Shown here: in pieces, positions 12,001 through 25,498 of the stretch | Layout of the letters: every line of letters starts with the position of its first letter | Position numbering within the stretch: the first letter of the stretch is position 1 | DNA from: Fasciolopsis buskii | Taxonomy: Eukaryota > Platyhelminthes > Trematoda > Plagiorchiida > Fasciolidae | Length of the DNA stretch: 64,000 nucleotides | NCBI GenBank assembly: GCA_008360955.1 | Contig: LUCM01006152.1 | Span: 75,478 to 139,477, forward strand | Direction: 5' to 3' | The notes under the pieces: generated by a model | What the model was told of the DNA's origin: nothing | What the model saw: the letters and a program-made list of their open reading frames with translations, nothing else | The model's database searches: none | Translations under genes and position numbers: made by a program

Positions 12001-13070
12001 GTTATCTGATTCAATAAGAAGGCTATCACGTGGTCTGGACTCGTGAAAGATCGGATAATGTATGGCCTTTTAGTACGTTAATAGATGCTTCGGAGATAAT
12101 CACAAGCAACACAGAATAAGCAAATATCCTATTCACAATTTGAGTTCGATTTGGGACTGGGTGATATCTGGAATATGGGAGAAGAAAGTTCTATAGCAAC
12201 TCATTTTTTCTATATAGACTTTGGCATTGGATACCCATATATAGTCGTTCCATGAGCAGAAGAAATAATATGGGACACAAACCAATTTTATGGCCAAAAC
12301 CTGGAACAGTTCAGTAGGAGTGTGCATTAATGCAGTTGATTCAGGAATTCAGGCCAAAATCTCAACCCTGACCAATCAATAGATTTCCTCAGTTACTGAA
12401 GGTCAATCAAGAGCATGCAGGCAAACGATCGCTAGCAATCAGATCCAAAATAAGTGGTCAGTGCTTGGACTAGGCGAACAACTATCAGCTTAATTACATA
12501 GTTTCTTATTTTATAAATTCTCCATCAGAATATTACTCGGTATTAAAAATTAAAATCCACATGCATGTAAAGGCAAGTCATTGTCAGGACAGTAAACAAC
12601 CACTGGGATAAACGTACGAAAGACTACGCCAGTGAACGATTTATTAACTGACTCGTCAGTCGAGCGGTTGACCGGTTAAATGGAAGACCGACTGATTAAT
12701 TGACTGATTGGTTGATTGACTGACTGACTGACTGACTGATTAGTTAATTTTCTTGATTGGTTAATCTGCATTGTACATTGTGCAAATCAGCATATACTTA
12801 CGCCCTGAGTTGCCATATATCGGAGGTATGCTACTGTAAAATCTCTCTTTTACTCTTCGGCAGCTGCAGTTTCAGGAAAACTGCATTTAATTATCACGTT
12901 TACATGGGAATTTATTTGGTGATCAAGTATTCCAATATTTGGTAATGCCAAGCAAATATCTTCACCCTCCCCCAAGATTTTTAAGACAATCTAAACTTTA
13001 TCTTTTAGGGTTTTTATATTTTATCTTTTACTTCCTTCATTATTGAATTATTGACGCACATCATTTTTCA
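9076..13070. other. No gene recognised; one tetranucleotide repeat
   Basis: Stops are frequent in all frames, and no open stretch here resembles a known protein. The only structured sequence is the GACT-type repeat near 12.7 kb. Confidence 0.6.
12640..12750. repeat. Degenerate GACT/GATT tetranucleotide repeat
   Basis: A core of TGAC units at about 12717-12739 lies inside roughly 100 bases of decayed GATT/GACT repeats. A similar, weaker stretch occurs near 34105-34165. Confidence 0.8.
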
Positions 13071-13195
13071 GGAAAGAGGTCGCAGCCAGTAGAGGGCTGC
13101 CAGGTGGGGAAGTTGACCGGCGGTGATAGGATTCGAACCCGCAACCTTCGCCTCCAAACGCCAGGAACTTATCCACTTGGTCATCGCCTGAATTC
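13071..13195 (-). mobile_element. tRNA-derived SINE, family A, copy 2
   Basis: On the minus strand this reads GGCGATGACCAAGTGGATAAG (A box), then GGGTTCGAATCC (an intact B box), the CACCGCC acceptor-like half, and the tail CCCACCTGGCAGCCCTCTACTGG, ending CTTTCC. It is the best preserved family A copy here and the nearest to a consensus. Confidence 0.85.
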
Positions 13196-16100
13196 AACGA
13201 AAACTGATAGTAAATTCCATCAAAACATCTTTGGAAGCTCTTGATGTCATTAAAATTCCATTCGAATTGACCACAATTACTTCCCAAAACGTTCACCAAA
13301 TTAGCAGATATACAAAACTCTGACAGTACAATGAAAAGCTTTAAACTGAACTCTGATCATCCGCATACTTAAATGACTACTTTTTACCCCAATGGTCCAC
13401 GTTACCGAATTTCCTCTACATAGTTGCTTCTTCATTTGATGACAAAGATCTGTTCGTTGTATTTTGCTTGAAAACGATGTACAATGTAATTGAATTAATT
13501 AGGAAACTGAAATGACGGAAAACATAGAACCGAATTACAATTAAATAAATTCCAACTTGGAAAGTCAACTTTCAGCACGCAATAGTAAACCATTGGGAAT
13601 GAGAAATATCAAAAAAGAACCATGCAAATACTTTCCAGATCCTCAGTGGCATCCGTTAGTCTTCTGTTTGTAACTATTCAGTATGATTTCTTTTCAGGAA
13701 TTCGGACAGAAATCTGTCGAATTCGCACCAAATAGTTGACGGCCGACATACAATACTGAACACAAGTTTCCAGCAGTCAAATCGATTGAGTTTTATCGAT
13801 CGGTTTCAGTCATTCTAATGTTTGCTATTCTAAATTTGTGTACCGAAAGCAATTTCTATTAAAGCAAAGAAGGTGAAGTATGTTTTAAACCTTCGAGAAA
13901 GCTATCGTTTTTAGCCGCTTTTAGCGTATCGCATTTATCTACAGATTTCGGCAAAAAACAGACAAGGGAACGTTGATGATAGATTGCTATGTCGGTACCA
14001 TATATGGATTTACGGGAGCAGCGTAGGAACGCTAATTATTTTATTGCAAATAATATCACAGGGACTGCAAAACCTATTGGTCCATTCATGATGAAGAGCC
14101 AAAAATAGCTGTCCTTTTCAGAAATATAAATATATGTTTTGTTCAGAACCAATAAACGTCACTCAGACATGCTTGCGCTGGGATGTTGGGTAGTCTCACT
14201 ATAGGATGTGTGCGATTCAACAACAGAGAAAGATGACTAGTGCTGCGGGATGCCAATGCTTCGCATAGACTGAATATTTGAAGAACTTATTTTATGATGC
14301 ACTCACAATATTCGGTTTAACCTTGAAGGCATCGCATACGGACAAAGCAACCATATGGCAACGGGTAGCCTATTGGATCCAATAATATTTGACTATTTTG
14401 TCGATAGCAGAAAAGTACTTGAGTGAATGGCTTTATATAAACAAAATTTCGGTTTTTTTTTTATTTTTACTGATCCAACAGTTTTGCCAATATCTTAATC
14501 TCTTCAACTCCGCTCACCACAGCAATTCAGTTTTTATGAAGAACAGGCTATTCCCTAGAGATCAAACTCACAAGGCAAATGGATGGGATAATACAACTTC
14601 CTTACCCAGGAATGCAATACTCGTTAGTCACTATTTCGCAAATTTTACATCAGTTTCATACAAACGCTATTTATCACACAGCCAGGTGCATTTGCATACC
14701 GGGCGCCCTTGATGAACTATGCTTTCTTCGTGCACCGGTTACCCAGCAAGATTCATCGACATCCATACTCGACAAAACAACCCAAGGGTGGCTCATTCTA
14801 CAACTCAACGAAAAACGCTATACATATCACACAGGCTTTCAGGGAACATTACACTCTTAATGGTGCGTTTCACAGACTCATTTCGGCCGAATCCGCACAT
14901 TCCAAGCACAAGACCTTTGCATCTTGCCAACCGTTTGGAGGATCATTCTGAGCTAACGTGAATCAGATTGGATATCACATTCAGTTTCATATGTTTTCTA
15001 CTAGTTCACTCACAACTGCGGTGACCTGTAGATCGGCAGGACAGGCCAAATATTTTCACAACGGATTTCGGAACATATTCCCAGGTGGTTCGTCAAATCC
15101 ATGTCCTGATCGTAGTATGGAATCATCATTTGCGGAAAACTGGATTGCAGCCAAACACAAAGGTGACCATATTTCTCCTTGTAAACATTGGTTACTCAAT
15201 GCTGAGAGGAAGATTTTAACTTTCATCGAACCAATGCTAAAACGACCACAGTCCCTTGTAAACAAAATTCCTGGAGATGGTATCAGCTGTTTGCTGTATG
15301 CAATTTAACCCGAATGTTCGTTCATTGGGGTTGGTAATTGGACATCATATAGTTTCCAGATTGTTTTACGTAAGCGATTAAGATGAGCAACACAATATGT
15401 TGACATCCCTCAGTATTGGTCATCTTTCGCCATTACCGGATTTAGCCAAAATTATGTATCTCAATAAGCTGAGTTCCCCGAGACATATTACATGTGTGGA
15501 GAGACGGACACCTTCAGCAGTCCCCATGCTCTAAGCTGAACAATCAATAAGTCTGGCGTTTTAACACAATTCTGTTGATTTATTTACCCGCCGTGAACTG
15601 AAGGCCTGATGTTGGCAGGAAATCAGGGATCTGCGTTACAATTTGAAAAATTCACGGAACAACAATGCAGTTCGACTAGGAATAAATGAGTTGGCTTTCC
15701 ACTCCGTTTGGGTAGCTGCAGCCACAACTGACTATTGTAAACGAGGGGATTCGAACTCGTCAGATGGATGCAACAGAGGGGCGCACAACTCAAATCAAAC
15801 CTGTTTCTTTTTTATTCACTTATTCGCTTATTTCCAGTTAATAATGATGCAACAAAGTTTTTGGAATCGGGTTGTGGCCCATTGGCGCTGCTTGTTGGGA
15901 AAATCATCGACAAACTCTTCACGGTCGGTCTTCCGTAGCCCGTAGTAACTTTATGAGTTGAAAACTTTTTGCTCGGAAATTTCACCTTGGTTTGTTCATT
16001 CTTTTCTTTGGTCAGATTTTGAATCTGATAAACTTGATCCGCAACATGGCATTTATTCATTCTGTATTCTATTTGATATCACTGGCAAATCACTGTTTTT

Positions 16101-19100
16101 ACCGCCTATTTGACACAAGGATAAACAAAATCGAATTGTATGGGCCTACAAATTTTTGACTAACTCCACATTCGAATTGATGCAGCAGGTGAAGTTTGTC
16201 CTCATGGGAATTTCACAAACTTATCTTCGTAGTTCATCTCTTTCTCTCTTCAGCATGACAGTAATAGCATACAAGTGGAGCGAATCCCGTGTGACATTCT
16301 CTACTGCAAGTAGATATCCAAACCGCTGGTGTTATGGGGAGCAAATCTTATTTAAATCCCATTTGAAACCTTTGGGTTTGGATGCTGTGAAGAAAACTGA
16401 TTGTGCATCTGCGAACCTTATAAGCATTACCCATAAAATTCAAAGCAAAAAATTTACTGGGACAGCATCAAGTCTTCCGTATGCCTGAGCGATAGGCTCT
16501 GATTTGGAACGAAAGAAAGTGTTGTATTTTGTTATCGAATGCTTGAATTGGGGGGTATTAAATGCCTTTGTAACTTTTCGGAGCAAAATCGATTTTCCCA
16601 GGACTGCGAATGAATGCTTATGCGATATTCAAAATGTGAACATAAACCATTAAAGTTTACCGAACTTCGTCATCAAAAATGCAACTTCTATTAGGTATTT
16701 GGGAGAAAAATGTGAGTGAGATTAAACAAAATAGCTTCTGCCCAGAAGTTGTTCGAAAGAAAGCTTTTGTCAAAACATGTAAGTAAACTGACGTGGGATT
16801 TAAGAGTTTCATTGTGAAACGAGGCACTAAAACCACTATGACGTACCGGTTTGTTTTCGGCACTTCACACCTGGCTAAGTACAAGACGTGTTTCTGAGAA
16901 GTGCGATTAGACTGAAGGAGAAATAATAACAGCGAGGTAACTGATATTCAAACCCGGTGTCCACACAGACACTGCATAATCGGTGTCCAGGTAGGTAGTG
17001 TGTTTTCAAGTGCTGTATTGGTTGCATCACTTCAGTGGTAGCGCAGTCACATTTTGTGCTGATGACGCAAAGGGACATCACCCGAGTCAAATGAACGGAG
17101 TTCAGATAAAAAAAAATACACAAGGTACATAAAACAACCGATCCACATAACAGAACAGGGGAAATTTTTCGTGTTATCTACACCAATAAAGCAGAATCAC
17201 CGTGCAAGTTCCAAGGTCACATTCAGTGTACTGTCAACACAAACAAGATTTGCTTGAAATACCCCTCTTTGGAGCCAATAGCAACAAACGGGAAGTCTCA
17301 GAAACACCTAGCCATCGGTATGAGACGCTGTTAAATACCTAATGCAACCGACAGAACATTTAATAACATCATCAGTCATCACCATACCGATTACACCGTG
17401 TTTGTGACGACTCGTTGTTCAAGTTGCCAGTTAGTTCTCGGACACCATTTTCTGTTCACTTAAGCCCGAGCATCCGAAAAAACAAGCTTCCACTTGTAAA
17501 TCCTCCGTAGCGAGTCTGCCTACAACCACGATGTCAAAATCATGAGTGTTTGCATCCGACAATTTGAAACCAGTCAGTTGCCGCAAATGTTAACAATAAC
17601 GAAGGAAGCAAAAATTCACGTATGCTGAGGCAACCAAAATTCTGGATACTAATTCCCATGTCTCTCTGAAATTTCACGCACATCATCACAGTGGAATTGG
17701 AAGAGTGGAATTTTCGGGAAATGGATGTCAATAAACTGAGCATTATGTACAACATCCGAGTGCTGTTGCAAATTCGGACCACTACAGTCCATCAGAACAT
17801 GACCGTTACTTGTTGAGTGAAACCATATTGCCATTATCAAATCCGGGTCGAAAAATTTCCATCTCGGATGTGTACTTTTGCTTTGTGTCGGTCTCAGAAC
17901 TCCGGGTAATCACATGCGTTTATTACGAAACAATAGCAAAACAGTGTGTCCACAAATTCACTGTGCATAGCTGACAGCCTTTCGGCACATACTTTCAGCG
18001 CATACGAATCAAGTCAGAGTTGAGGTTCGCTTTTATTAAAGCCCAACGGTTATTCACGTCCTCCATGGATGGCCAATGCAGTCATTAGCTGTTCTCAAGA
18101 AGACTTTATCTAATAGGACGAATTCAATTGAAGTTGGCGGAAAAGGATCTTGTCTCTTCTAAGCTGCCAGGCGCTGCTAACTGTCACTGAATAACTGAAT
18201 AATTGTAACTGGGCGGTAGCTGGTGTAACGGTAATACCTGTTCATTTCATTCGGAAGGTCACTGTCATAGATCGTATGCATTGCCAGTGAACTTTGATAA
18301 GACTGAAGCCAAAGCGTCCCCAGCTTAAGATTTGCATGATTTGTAGTTTGTGCTTCAGATTTACAGTCCAACGAGTAGACAATGAAGTGTAGCTACACCA
18401 ATCGTGTACATCAAACACAAGTAATTCCGAGAATTTTTATGCAGAATGTTTAACCAAAAGTTTCTGTCCAAATTTCAACTATTTCCACGGAATGGAAACA
18501 GTACCCAAATCTTTTTTGGATTGTAGAGTTTAAAATAGCAAATTCTTATTTACGATATTTAATATGTAATTGGGAATGTTTGTACTAAGGCGACTTTTTG
18601 GTTTCCGTAATTAGACGTTTCAAAGTGAACAAAAAGCTAACAAGTTGTTGTTCCATTTTATTCTCACATCTGTGCTGCGTAAAATGTTCAGATTCTGCTA
18701 GGTGAACATGGAAAATTTGCCAAGTATCTGACCTGGACCATAAATTTTCCAGGTCGAAATAAGATAAGAAAACAATGATTGGAAGGAAAAAGTGAATTTC
18801 GTCTCCCATCTACGCCTATTCACGTGTTGGTCAGTGAGCACTTATGGACCTCAACAATTCGATAACTAATGGTAATTTCGCGTGTGATCAGATGCTTGGA
18901 CGAACAGTCCACCTTTAGAAGCTCACGATATCAAATTGTCAAAAGCAAATGAGCTAACAATGGTTAATGCGTCTTTGTTCCAAAATAAAACAACCACCAA
19001 AATGACTATTTCTTTGAAAATGAAATTATTAAGAACTATATGAATTCCGTATAAGAAACACCGAACAGAAAACCATACGTACGAAAACCGGTTGGAAGTT

Positions 19101-22100
19101 TAAAATTGTCGACCTTAACTACTATGATCGAAGTGATCCACGACAACGTTCATTTTCCTTTTGAATTAACTAACAAACACATTAGCAGCAAGCATGCGGT
19201 CCGAGTGTTTTGTGACACTGTGGAATCCGGAAGTTGAACATCTTCCTATATTCCGATGTATCGTACTATGTTTTGAGAAAGAAGTGTGAGAATTCCCCCT
19301 AACTGTCAAATATATATTTCATTTTTTGTATAGGTTCATGTCATTAGTGCTGTTGTAATTCTTCAAAAAATTGTTCATGGATTTTTTAACTCGGTTGCTT
19401 CAATTTTAACTTATGAATACAACAATCTGTTTGCATATGAATACATACAGACACCGTGATCAATTTAATTTGCTAGATGAACAGTAACAGTCACCAAGAC
19501 CCTTTAGGTATGGACAATTGTGACTGAGCAGCGTTGCACTATTACTGTCTGAATTACACGTGGCAAAAACCGGGGCTTTCGAGAACAGTTAAAATCTATG
19601 AATCTGATCCCGGGATTATTCCTCTGTCTTATTTTTAAAAATGTCGATTCACAGAACTATGTTTGTTGGGGGAAAGTGATTATTTGAAAACGTTGAAAAT
19701 TACGGAATTTTTTACAACTGAATTTTTGAGTGAGTTCAAACCGGCTGCATTTGTTTTTGTCAATTGCTCTCCACTTTTTTGTTTGCTTTGGAGCATAAAT
19801 TTGTCGAAAATATTCTACGGTTACCGTGCAGCTTCTGTGGCCCACTATCCACCGCAAAGCATATACTACATCATCCTATCCATAACATTTTTACGCATAT
19901 GTATACATGCATATATAATTACATGTATATACACGCTAGGGATATTTCAATAGACGTGACTCAGTTCTTGAACTACCGTATTTTATTCACATAATAAAAA
20001 GAAAATAAAAAGATCACTATTTAATAGTTCATTTTCTCTATCGATTGAGCTGATTACGAATCACTAAAAGCCAGGTAGCTCATCGACTCGCGTTCTGTCC
20101 ATGTGGCCAACAGGAATTTGCCGTCAACAGTAAATGTGTCACATGATATAAATCAGACAATAAAACAATGGTACAGATTACAAACGTGTACACCGTTTTA
20201 AGATACCCAATTTGGAGTCCACGAATACAAGCTCCACGGACTCTTTAATTTTGCTATGTTGGCAGAGACTGAGATTTCTACATGGTGGAAGCGTGCAGTC
20301 AGTTTGCAGCAATCACAGTCCATAAGATACTTCGTAGTAGGCTGGACTATCAAACATCACATGCTTAACAGGGTTTCATTTGGCGGTACTTCTTTCTGAC
20401 AGTATGAAACTGGTATTCAGTTGAACGTTTTCGAAAAAAGCATGCACGGGTCTAACGGCAATCTTCTTCGAAAATTAGATATTGGAAGAGTAGTCTGATC
20501 ACGCATTTTTTCACAGTTTTGTGTGTGCATTTACTCTAACCTTGGTGTAGTCTCATTATATCCTACAAATTATTTTTCATTAACAGTTTACCAAATCTTT
20601 GCTGATCTTTGTAACTATGTAAGCAATTCCAAGGACGACAGCAGACACTAGTACAGCTAAGACAAAACGTTTTGAACTATATCCCCTTCTTCCGCAAAGC
20701 TAGGTTATCAACCAAGTCACACTAATTTTTATCCACGCTTCAGTGTTTCTCGTCCGAATGTGAAAGTACGCCTTCTTGTTTTCATCTGTTTTGTAGCTAT
20801 GGTTCGTATTACTCACCGGTTCTTTTGTTTAGCATTGTGCAGATTGCGATCAGTTTATTTCCCTGTCAGTTTGAACATCTCATATTTTACAAGCTCCGGT
20901 ACTGAACGATCTAAATTATAATAGATCAATTTAAGTGGATCAACCAACTACAAAATGATTACAAAATATGCCGAAATCGAAACCGGGATAAGAATTTACA
21001 GTTGGTTGGGATATGTTTATGGCCACGTTAAGTAGATGAGATAAACTTTATCCCCATGTGTCGTATTGGTCTGTTGCGCCCGAAATGATTGTCCGTGTGC
21101 AGCGGTAAAGCAGGTCAGTGAGTCCGATTTCTCCTAGTGGATGATATGACCGGTGGGCACTTGGTAAATCATCCGAAAATGCGCCTGCAGCTGATTTCGC
21201 AGCATAGACTACCACTACAAAAAACCTTTTGTCTTTATTGTTCTTATTACACTTCGCAATATGTTTCAACTACTTCTAAAATTTAATATTTTTTTCTTAT
21301 TTATCTTGTACCACTTTCTGATTCCTTGATTCATGGTCAAAATTTCCTGTTGATCAATGTAGTGTGAGGCATCAACTTTGTCCTCGATGACTACATCAAA
21401 CTCCACATTATCCCGCAACTTTAGTAGTCTACCGTGACAATTACCCTGTGTTGGATATCAGGCTGGGAGGACTTCCAAAAATCGACGATCCAGCTCGACA
21501 GTTCTGGTGAGCACGACAGGAATTCGCAGTCCTCAACGAAGGTGAATTTCCTCTAATGATGGCGTTTATCGAACCCTCTTTTTGTTCAAACAACTGAGAT
21601 CTACCGATGTTTCGAATTTTTCCACGTTTTAGTTCTTTTGATTGGATATGAAGCAGTAGTCTATGGGTACACAATTCAAATAAAACAGACAATAAGGTGG
21701 ATACTAACCCATTTGTCCTCACGCGTAAACGTTATCATCCAATGAGATATGCGCATTCGAATAGTGCATCCCTTTGGGTTTCACAAGGCGCAAATGCGAA
21801 TGAATTGTAATAATAACAGCTTCATATTTCCATTTCCACCAGAGGGGAACTAAAAAAAATTCAGTCGCATAGTTTCTGTTTTCTGCTTTTGATGGTACTC
21901 TATAAACTATTTGCAAACATTTATTTCTCTTTCTCCTTTTAACAGGACGCGAAAAGTACATTTGGATAGTGGAACAAGTAAACGGGAATCCTCCTGAATG
22001 AGAATACCTGGATCGATTTGCGCCTCAGCCTGTAAATCTTCTTGATCTAAAGTCCCACTTCTGACTGTAAATGATCTTCTCCACAGTGAATGGGATTTAA

Positions 22101-23750
22101 GTTGGCTTATCATGATGTTGGGAATTTACGAGTTTGCGGTATGATCCGATGAGCGGTAAGTCCGTACGAAACAACGTGGGACAGAATGCAGTATGGCGTT
22201 TAGGGTAAAGATCTCAAAAACTAAGTTATAACTGGATCTCCACTGAATTCCTCGAAAACCAAAAGAACCCATTCATGCGACAAATATGTGTGGATGCAAA
22301 TGAGTACCAACTGTTTGTCTCCACACAACCCTGTCTGATGTTTAAGTTTGCGCAATTTGACATTAAAGGATTCGACTAATTTAATTCGACCAGGAAAAAG
22401 GGATATCTAGGAGTATTAAGGCAGGATGACGAGTGTGACAGGAACATTTAATATGACAAATTGGAAGACGAGGCTCATGGGAGTTTTACCGGATTCATTT
22501 AGAAAGTGTTCAAGGGGACTTCCTATGGGCTGAATAAGACCTTTTGAATTCCTGATTACTTGACAATAACCATCAAAAAGGAAATAATTTCCGTATGTGA
22601 TCTCCTTTGAATTGCTAGTGAATAGAACCGTTGTCTACTATGAAATGTTACGAAAAATTCTTGCAATCTATAAACTGAGCAATTTTTATTCTTACTTTCA
22701 ATATCTTCACTGGAATCAAAGAGATGCAATTGTTCGGGCGATAGTGAAACGAGGTGAATTCAGGTAAACTTGTGTGCTTCATTTTCCGAGCAACCCAAGC
22801 TGACTGCACAAGGGATTGGATAACACATGAATGTAACCTATAACGAAATCTCTTCCGACAAAGCTCTAACTACATGTTATGGACTGCAAAAACTCTCCCT
22901 TGGATCGTACTTCACAAATGTAAATTAGTACTGACCCGATTTTCAGTGTTAAACAAATCGGGTAGCGAAACCTCATTTTATTGCACACCATATTTCCAAG
23001 GCATGCAGAAACTACTATCTTGATTTGGCAGAGTGTAGTGTTTATATTCATAATGCACATTTTTCCTCAACGATCTACTCGCAACTTTGCGTACCGTATA
23101 ATTTTAAAACTAAAATTATTTTTACTTGAATAGTAATAAATAATCTAACTCATCCTTGGCCCGTTCACACACTTAAAATGTATGTCCCAGCCTTAGACGG
23201 CGAATTCCTCTGATATTTATGATAATTCAGCCCTGAGGTAACCCTACCACTACAGGCATCCAACTAACTTTGGACGCGCCATTTGGTAAGTTAAACTTTG
23301 ATGTCTTATATGGTAGTGGTAAACAGCACAAAATAAAACATTGCACAAAACTATGGTGCTTCACCTAGAAATTGGCCATTTCTTCGGAATGGACAAACTG
23401 TTTTGTTCCCAATTAGGACTTAACAATCGAAAATCGTCCCAACACTAAACAGTACCAAAATTTCGGCAAATCTAGTCGATCAAGATGATGGTATTCACTC
23501 CCTAATTGAGCGTGTTGCCACTTTAACAAATACAACTGGCAACCGTTGATTTATTGGTTTTAAGCAGTCGATATAGATGGTCAGGTGCAGAACCGATGTT
23601 TGAGTCAGTGAATACTGTAATCCTACAAGTGATCTGCAACCTGATCGTGTGACAAATTGATCAATTGCACATACACACAGACACATTCTCAGAGTTGTGA
23701 GCTGATGTGACTGCAAGCCGACAATTTCCCTTGAACTATCTCCAGACCAT
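13196..23750. other. No gene recognised; a few open but unassigned stretches
   Basis: No exon could be assigned to a family. Three stretches are unusually open. 14389-15308 has all three + frames open for about 140 bases near 14719-14860. 16156-16488 is a 110-codon + frame. 21441-22113 has three overlapping minus frames in succession with protein-like composition. None has both a plausible splice-site pair and a recognisable domain. I saw no RNA gene and no SINE with both promoter boxes. Confidence 0.45.
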
Positions 23751-23753
23751 ATT

Positions 23754-23840
23754 TAATGTTATGTATTGGCATGAATACGAATAACTGAAAAACGAGCTTG
23801 TTCGCCACGTTGTGCTGTTCTCAACACTGTAATTGCACAG
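23754..23840 (+). repeat. Dispersed repeat related to the right side of the 24.9-kb inverted repeat
   Basis: TTGGCATGAATACGAATAAC followed by TGAAAAACGAGCTTGTTCGC aligns with 25079-25150 (TGGCATGAGTACGAATCAC, then TGAAAACAAGCTTGTTCGC). About 60 bases are shared on the same strand. The source element is unknown. Confidence 0.7.
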
Positions 23841-24888
23841 CGTCCTCTTATTTCGTTTGCCTCGCTTTCTGCATGGTTGCGCATCTGACAGGAGTGGAAC
23901 TCGTGCATAGCGCCATGTTTGGATTTCAGTTCCACTCTTTCGTCAATTCTGAGGTTCTGAATTATCAGTTGAGTTAGAGGAAATCAGATAAAGACACTGA
24001 CCGTAATGACGTCGATTTCGGTCACTTGGGGACGGGACTGGAGGGTTATACACTCTTTTAATATAAATACTGGCGAATGTCATTTATGCCTAGCATCGGA
24101 TAATTGTTTCCGGTGGGATTGTCTCCACGCTTTGATGGTTTTAACGACCCGTGGGAAACTTCTGCTCTGTCATTAAGCATCGGAGCTAGAAGAATCACCA
24201 ACAATTTTTAATGGAATTTCCATCATTTGTTGTCAAGGTAGCCGGCAATGGGTGAAATGAGTAAGCGTTCTGCTATGTCCAAATTCTGTCATTTCAGTTT
24301 GCTACCTTAGGTGGTGAACGTGAACCAATATTCGAACGAGAATTTGATGTACGGCCTTGTCAAAATGAGAATTTAATTCGATTTTTATGCTGATGCAAGT
24401 TACATCTTCATTTAAGAGAGGCAGTCCAAAACTTCCTCGGCCGTGTGACTAATAACTCATGTCCTTGCTGATGGCCTTCACCATTTGTGTTGTTCGTATA
24501 TCCGATAATCAAATTTTCTATTGATGTTCTTTTCATGATCAAGTCATAATTGAGTAGGCGCAACTGAACGTTTTTTGCTTTCCCAGAATTCTTGTTATTG
24601 TGCGTGACCATGAACCAGATTTCTCAATATCCTCAGATTGCAAATGAAAATAACAGCCTGAATATCTGGAAGCCAAACTTGTCGAATCAACAGTTGAACC
24701 TGAAGAGAGTTGTACCACCTGATAGAGGTATACCTACCAACTTTTCCGCTAGGTTGGATACCCATTGGATAGACGTTTTAACTCCCCATTCATATTTCAA
24801 CTTTTGGGCATTTCCAAACACCAACATTCACTTTCGTTCGCAATCTTCATGGTAAACCGACAGATTGCAGCGAACATAGAATTTCCAA

Positions 24889-25110
24889 TTCAGTGATTCG
24901 TACTCATGCCATTACATCACTATATATATCTTGACAAAATATTTTCACTATAGGAAGTATTGGATTACAAAGCCTAGACAACAAAACAATTAACACCACA
25001 AATCCCTTCCCCACCCATATTTGTATATGACTAATCCAATCCTTCCTATAGTGAAAATATTTTGTCAAGATATATATAGTTATGTAATGGCATGAGTACG
25101 AATCACTGAA
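24889..25110. repeat. 79-bp inverted repeat with 64-base spacer
   Basis: The left arm 24889-24967 and right arm 25032-25110 are reverse complements with only two mismatches seen by eye. The arms run from TTCAGTGATTCGTACTCATG inward to TATAGGAAGTATTGGATTA. The 64-base spacer (24968-25031) is unrelated. The right arm continues outward into a repeat also present at 23.75 kb, while the left arm does not. It could be a MITE-like element or a fold-back copy made during retroposition. Terminal inverted repeats in the strict sense and a target-site duplication were not demonstrated. Confidence 0.9.
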
Positions 25111-25239
25111 AACAAGCTTGTTCGCCAACTTGTGTTTTCTCAATGTGCTCAGTGGTAATTTTCAAGGAATTCCCAGTTCATTAACCGGCGGTCTTATTAA
25201 AGTACTCTTAAGCCACGTGCTGAAGCCTTAAAGCGGCTT

Positions 25240-25498
25240 CTAGAGGTGTTCCATAAGAATATTTGGATCTGACTTTGATCGAAATTCGCCAATATTTGTT
25301 TCATCGTCGCTCTGAGTCGTTATAAATATCCTTCTTCTTTGTGTCACCAGTGAGCCAAAATTTCTTGTCAGCGATGGGATGAGGATCACGGCATGATCTT
25401 GATCACATGAAACAGGTACACCGTTGTGATTACTTGGAATTGTTGAAAGACTCCACACAAGTTGGAATAAGTCATACAGCTGGAGTTCTGAGTCCATA
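25240..25498 (-). CDS. Possible terminal exon, unrecognised
   Basis: A pyrimidine-rich acceptor (TATACCCTCTCAG, minus strand) precedes an 85-codon open frame that ends in TAG at 25240. Only one of the three frames is open from the acceptor. Residue composition is protein-like (for example VPVSCDQDHAVILIPSL, then TTQSDDETNIGEFRSKSD). I do not recognise a family, no upstream partner exon was found, and a canonical AATAAA downstream was not seen. Open frames of this length occur by chance here, so this is a weak call. Confidence 0.2.

Noticed and set aside
15735..15775. Minus-strand B box (GAGTTCGAATCCCC) near 15.75 kb
   Set aside because: No A box at the right distance and no tail shared with families A, B or C; a B box alone is not enough.
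16945..17060. Minus-strand tRNA-like sequence with GGGTTTGAATATC
   Set aside because: Weak B box, no convincing A box, no second copy seen.
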